DNA of 64,000 nucleotides from Actinopolyspora lacussalsi (GTDB taxonomy: Bacteria > Actinomycetota > Actinomycetes > Mycobacteriales > Pseudonocardiaceae): the NCBI GenBank assembly GCA_030803735.1, contig JAURUC010000001.1, positions 524,501 to 588,500 on the forward strand. Reading direction: 5' to 3'. Shown in pieces: positions 62,116 to 64,000 of this stretch. The notes under the pieces are model-generated. The model did no database searches and was not told the origin of the DNA. It saw only the letters and a program-made list of their open reading frames with translations. Position 1 is the first letter of the stretch. Each line of letters opens with the position of its first letter. A program made the translations under genes and the position numbers.

Positions 62116-62406
62116 CTATTCCCGAGTCGGCTCTGTCCCGGCTATGCGAATCAGGGTGGTCGCCCCATCGATTTCCTCGTGGGCGAGGTGCAGCGTATAC
62201 ACACCGTTTTCCGGAGTGCTAGCACGTGCCCACGCGATCGCCTGGTGGACGTCACATCCGGTCAGCTCGTGACTTTCGTTTGACCACCCTATCCGCGCCG
62301 GATCCGTCCCTTCGGGAAGTTGCGGCCGCGACCAGAGAAAAACCCAGAACACGGGGTTGTTCTCTTCGCGGGAAGAGTTTCGCTCGTCAACCGGTGTTGT
62401 TCGCAT
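62116..62406 (-). CDS. Conserved hypothetical small protein
   Basis: The 96-residue product includes NNPVFWVFLWSRPQLPEGTD, ARIGWSNESHELTGCDVHQA and LAHEEIDGATTLIRIAGTEP, a self-consistent small globular sequence. Similar short proteins occur in actinomycete accessory regions, but I cannot name a function. The ATG at 62406 has GGAGACC upstream; an alternative start is at 62421. It lies just upstream of the decayed gene on the same strand. Confidence 0.55.
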   Translation of the reverse strand: MRTTPVDERNSSREENNPVFWVFLWSRPQLPEGTDPARIGWSNESHELTGCDVHQAIAWARASTPENGVYTLHLAHEEIDGATTLIRIAGTEPTRE

Positions 62407-62699
62407 GCTCGCGGTCTCCACTTGGCTGCTCCAGGGATAGCCGATGCTCCGGTTGATCGGGCTCGTGAACAGCGTGCTGGTGCAGGTTCGAGAGCAGAGG
62501 GGCCCTCGTCGGGATTTCCGGTGCGGACCAACCGCGCAACACCTCGTGGCTTCTCCAAGGGCGCGGTGAGTCCGCGTGCTGCGGGGTGGGACCGGCTGCG
62601 AACATCGATCGAAAAGCTCGATTCCGCCGGAAGGTTTGTAGCGACAGGCGGCGAGGCTGGTCCATTCAGTGCAACATCAAGCTTCTGATGGTGGTGCAG

Positions 62700-62744
62700 G
62701 GTGCCCCCGGTCCGACTCGAACGGACACTACACGGATTTTGAGT
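62700..62744 (-). repeat. Right attachment-site copy (att) within tRNA-Leu
   Basis: This is the second copy of the 45-bp direct repeat, overlapping the 3' portion of the tRNA gene. Confidence 0.9.
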
Positions 62745-62775
62745 CCGCCGCCTCTGCCTATTGGGCTACGGGGGC
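62702..62775 (-). tRNA. tRNA-Leu (anticodon CAA)
   Basis: Read on the minus strand, the acceptor arms GCCCCCG and CGGGGGC pair fully. The T arm GTCCG-TTCGAGT-CGGAC is perfect, and the anticodon arm GCGGA-CTCAAAA-TCCGT gives anticodon CAA, reading the UUG Leu codon. The variable loop is short, which is unusual for bacterial Leu tRNAs in general; I recall similar short forms in actinomycetes. CCA is not encoded. The 3' part is the integration target. Confidence 0.85.
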
Positions 62776-63053
62776 CGTTACTGCGTACAGCATACGGTAG
62801 GGGTGATCATTGCCCGACAGCGGGGTGGGCGGCTCTCTTCGTGCCCCGAGGTCGGGGCTCCACCATCCGGTGAGGCTCGGCCGGACCCGCCGCTTCGTCC
62901 GACGGGATCCTCCTTCGGCTCGCCCGCCTGGCGTGCCCGACGCGGGGTTCCGCTTCCGCGCCCCTGCCGCTGTGGTGGGGGTGCGCAGGACGATAAGCTG
63001 CAGGCTCCGATGCGACCGCATCGGCAGACCCGAGACTCATCCAGGAGGATCCG

Positions 63054-63683
63054 GTGACCACGCCGGCTGCCGAGGAGCCGAACGCGGCGAGTGCGACGAA
63101 CGCTACTCAGCACCGTGTGCTCGTAGCCGAGGACGAGGCGCTGATCAGGCTCGATCTGGTGGAGATGCTTCGCGAGGAGGGATATCAGGTCGTCGGTGAG
63201 GCCGGTGACGGCGAGGAGGCGGTGCGGCTCGCCGAGGAACTGCGTCCCGATCTGGTGATCCTGGATGTCAAGATGCCGAAGATGGACGGCATCGAGGCCG
63301 CTTCCTCCATCGCGGGTGAGCGCATCGCCCCCGTGGTGATCCTCACCGCCTTCAGCCAGCGCGACCTCGTGGAGCGGGCCAAGGACGCCGGAGCCATGGC
63401 CTACCTGGTCAAGCCCTTCGCCAAGCGGGACCTGGTTCCCGCCATCGAGCTGGCGGTCTCCAGGTTCACCGAGGTGCAGGCACTGGAGGCCGAGGCCGCC
63501 AGTCTCTCCGAGCGGCTGGAATCGCGGAAGACGATCGAGCGGGCCAAGGGCCTGCTGATGAGCAACCACGACATGTCCGAGCCCGAGTCGTTCCGTTGGT
63601 TGCAGCGAACCGCCATGGACCGGCGCACCACCATGAAGGCGGTCGCCCAGGCCGTGCTCGACAGCATGTCCTCGGAGGAGTGA
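63054..63683 (+). CDS. pdtaR: ANTAR response regulator (PdtaR-like)
   Basis: The 209-residue two-domain protein has a receiver HRVLVAEDEALIRLDLVEML with phospho-acceptor Asp71 in LVILDVKMPKMDG, then the RNA-binding ANTAR domain (about 140-205) with ERLESRKTIERAKGLLMSNH, SEPESFRWLQRTAMDRRTTM and KAVAQAVLD. PdtaR-type proteins bind tandem hairpins in leader RNAs and act with the sensor kinase PdtaS, which is not in the window. A GTG start at 63054 has AGGAGG upstream. Confidence 0.93.
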   Translation: MTTPAAEEPNAASATNATQHRVLVAEDEALIRLDLVEMLREEGYQVVGEAGDGEEAVRLAEELRPDLVILDVKMPKMDGIEAASSIAGERIAPVVILTAFSQRDLVERAKDAGAMAYLVKPFAKRDLVPAIELAVSRFTEVQALEAEAASLSERLESRKTIERAKGLLMSNHDMSEPESFRWLQRTAMDRRTTMKAVAQAVLDSMSSEE

Positions 63684-63821
63684 GCCCGTGCACGACCCCG
63701 CGGCGGTCCGAACGAGCGGATCCCCCGCGGGGACGGCCCAAGGTTTCGCGGTTGGCGCGACCCCGCCAGGTTCCGGAACGGCCCCGCCGTCGCGGAACGC
63801 GGCGTGCCGCGGAACGCCGCT

Positions 63822-64000
63822 TCAGTTCGCGGGCGGTTTGTCGCGCAGCACGCAGGTCAACCGTGCCGAGCAGGTACGTTTGCCGCGCTCGTCGGTGATG
63901 ACGATCTCGAACGTGGCCGTGGCACCACCCCGGTGCAACGGCGTCGCCACCCCGGTCACCGTTCCCTCGGTCGCTGCCCGGTGGTGCGTGCAGGACAGTT
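63822..64000 (-). CDS. PaaI-like thioesterase, C-terminal part (cut by window edge)
   Basis: Fifty-nine codons are visible: LSCTHHRAATEGTVTGVATP, LHRGGATATFEIVITDERGK and RTCSARLTCVLRDKPPAN. The LHRG...TDERGK...A.LTC pattern is the second half of a hotdog thioesterase of the PaaI/YdiI group. The N-terminal half with the catalytic motif is beyond base 64000. Confidence 0.8.
   Translation of the reverse strand, partial: LSCTHHRAATEGTVTGVATPLHRGGATATFEIVITDERGKRTCSARLTCVLRDKPPAN

Larger units (their letters stand above)
58976..62744. mobile_element. Small integrative element inserted at tRNA-Leu
   Basis: A 45-bp perfect direct repeat (58976-59020 and 62700-62744) brackets 3.7 kb. The right copy is the 3' part of an intact tRNA-Leu gene, the classical target of tyrosine integrases; the left copy is the orphan half left by insertion. 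The interior has visibly lower GC than the flanks and carries a nuclease-like gene, a short conserved hypothetical and debris. No integrase lies within it, so it depended on an enzyme in trans (perhaps the broken one at 55159) or has lost its own. Confidence 0.85.

Noticed and set aside
62776..63053. Short frames between tRNA-Leu and pdtaR
   Set aside because: Low-complexity frames on both strands, none with a start signal or similarity; treated as intergenic.
1..64000. CRISPR arrays or rRNA genes
   Set aside because: No regularly spaced repeat-spacer pattern or rRNA-like sequence was seen by eye.

Overview
The window is chromosomal DNA of a high-GC actinomycete. Codons mostly end in G or C, GTG and TTG starts with strong Shine-Dalgarno sites are common, and several genes are typical of the phylum (a DUF3516-type helicase, an NmtR-like sensor, a PdtaR-like ANTAR regulator, many IclR/TetR/MarR/ROK/FCD regulators). 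The large set of genes for demethylating glycine-betaine-type osmolytes would fit a salt-tolerant Pseudonocardiales/Actinopolyspora-like organism; that is inference, not proof.

Layout. 1-2.4 kb: methylmalonyl-CoA mutase (mutB, cut by the window edge, and mutA). 2.5-8.2 kb: a macrolide-type glycosyltransferase, a secreted AA10 lytic polysaccharide monooxygenase behind a perfect CebR-type box, a frameshifted pseudouridine-5'-phosphate glycosidase, and a divergent MarR/EamA-exporter pair followed by an NmrA-like reductase. 8.6-12.7 kb: a complete fructose PTS operon (deoR-type regulator, fruK, EIIA, EIIBC, HPr). 13.3-17.0 kb: a Ski2-like helicase, Ohr and an NmtR-like metal sensor. 17.1-30.8 kb: a methyl-group catabolic region. 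It holds formate-THF ligase, methylene-THF reductase, a GcvT-like protein and a dimethylglycine-dehydrogenase-like flavoprotein on one strand. A GntR/FCD regulator separates these from heterotetrameric sarcosine oxidase soxBDAG and an IclR regulator on the other strand. Together these could strip N-methyl groups to glycine while charging and recycling tetrahydrofolate. 30.9-36.9 kb: a universal stress protein, an unknown membrane protein, a MetE-like zinc methyltransferase with a divergent IclR gene and a 17-bp palindromic operator, a PaaI-like thioesterase and a gamma-carbonic-anhydrase-like protein. 37.1-50.0 kb: a plant-polysaccharide pentose locus: xylB and xylA, a secreted GH3 enzyme, a ROK regulator, a GH31 enzyme (alpha-xylosidase-like) and a sugar ABC transporter whose LacI-type regulator seems to have decayed while its operators remain. 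50.3-53.5 kb: an LtrA-like membrane protein and a TetR/flavin monooxygenase pair.

53.7-62.8 kb is the accessory region. A decayed mobile segment holds a broken tyrosine integrase, a RelE-like/DUF6247 pair, a frameshifted HTH regulator, a CYTH protein and remnants. Next to it is a compact element bounded by a 45-bp perfect direct repeat, one copy of which is the 3' part of an intact tRNA-Leu(CAA) gene. The main cargo of this 3.7-kb element is one 676-residue protein of visibly lower GC. It has two copies of a roughly 170-residue winged-helix-like module followed by a FokI-like D...ExK nuclease domain, and no methyltransferase is nearby. This is the most interesting and least described system in the window. 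The chromosome resumes with pdtaR and a PaaI-like thioesterase cut by the right edge.
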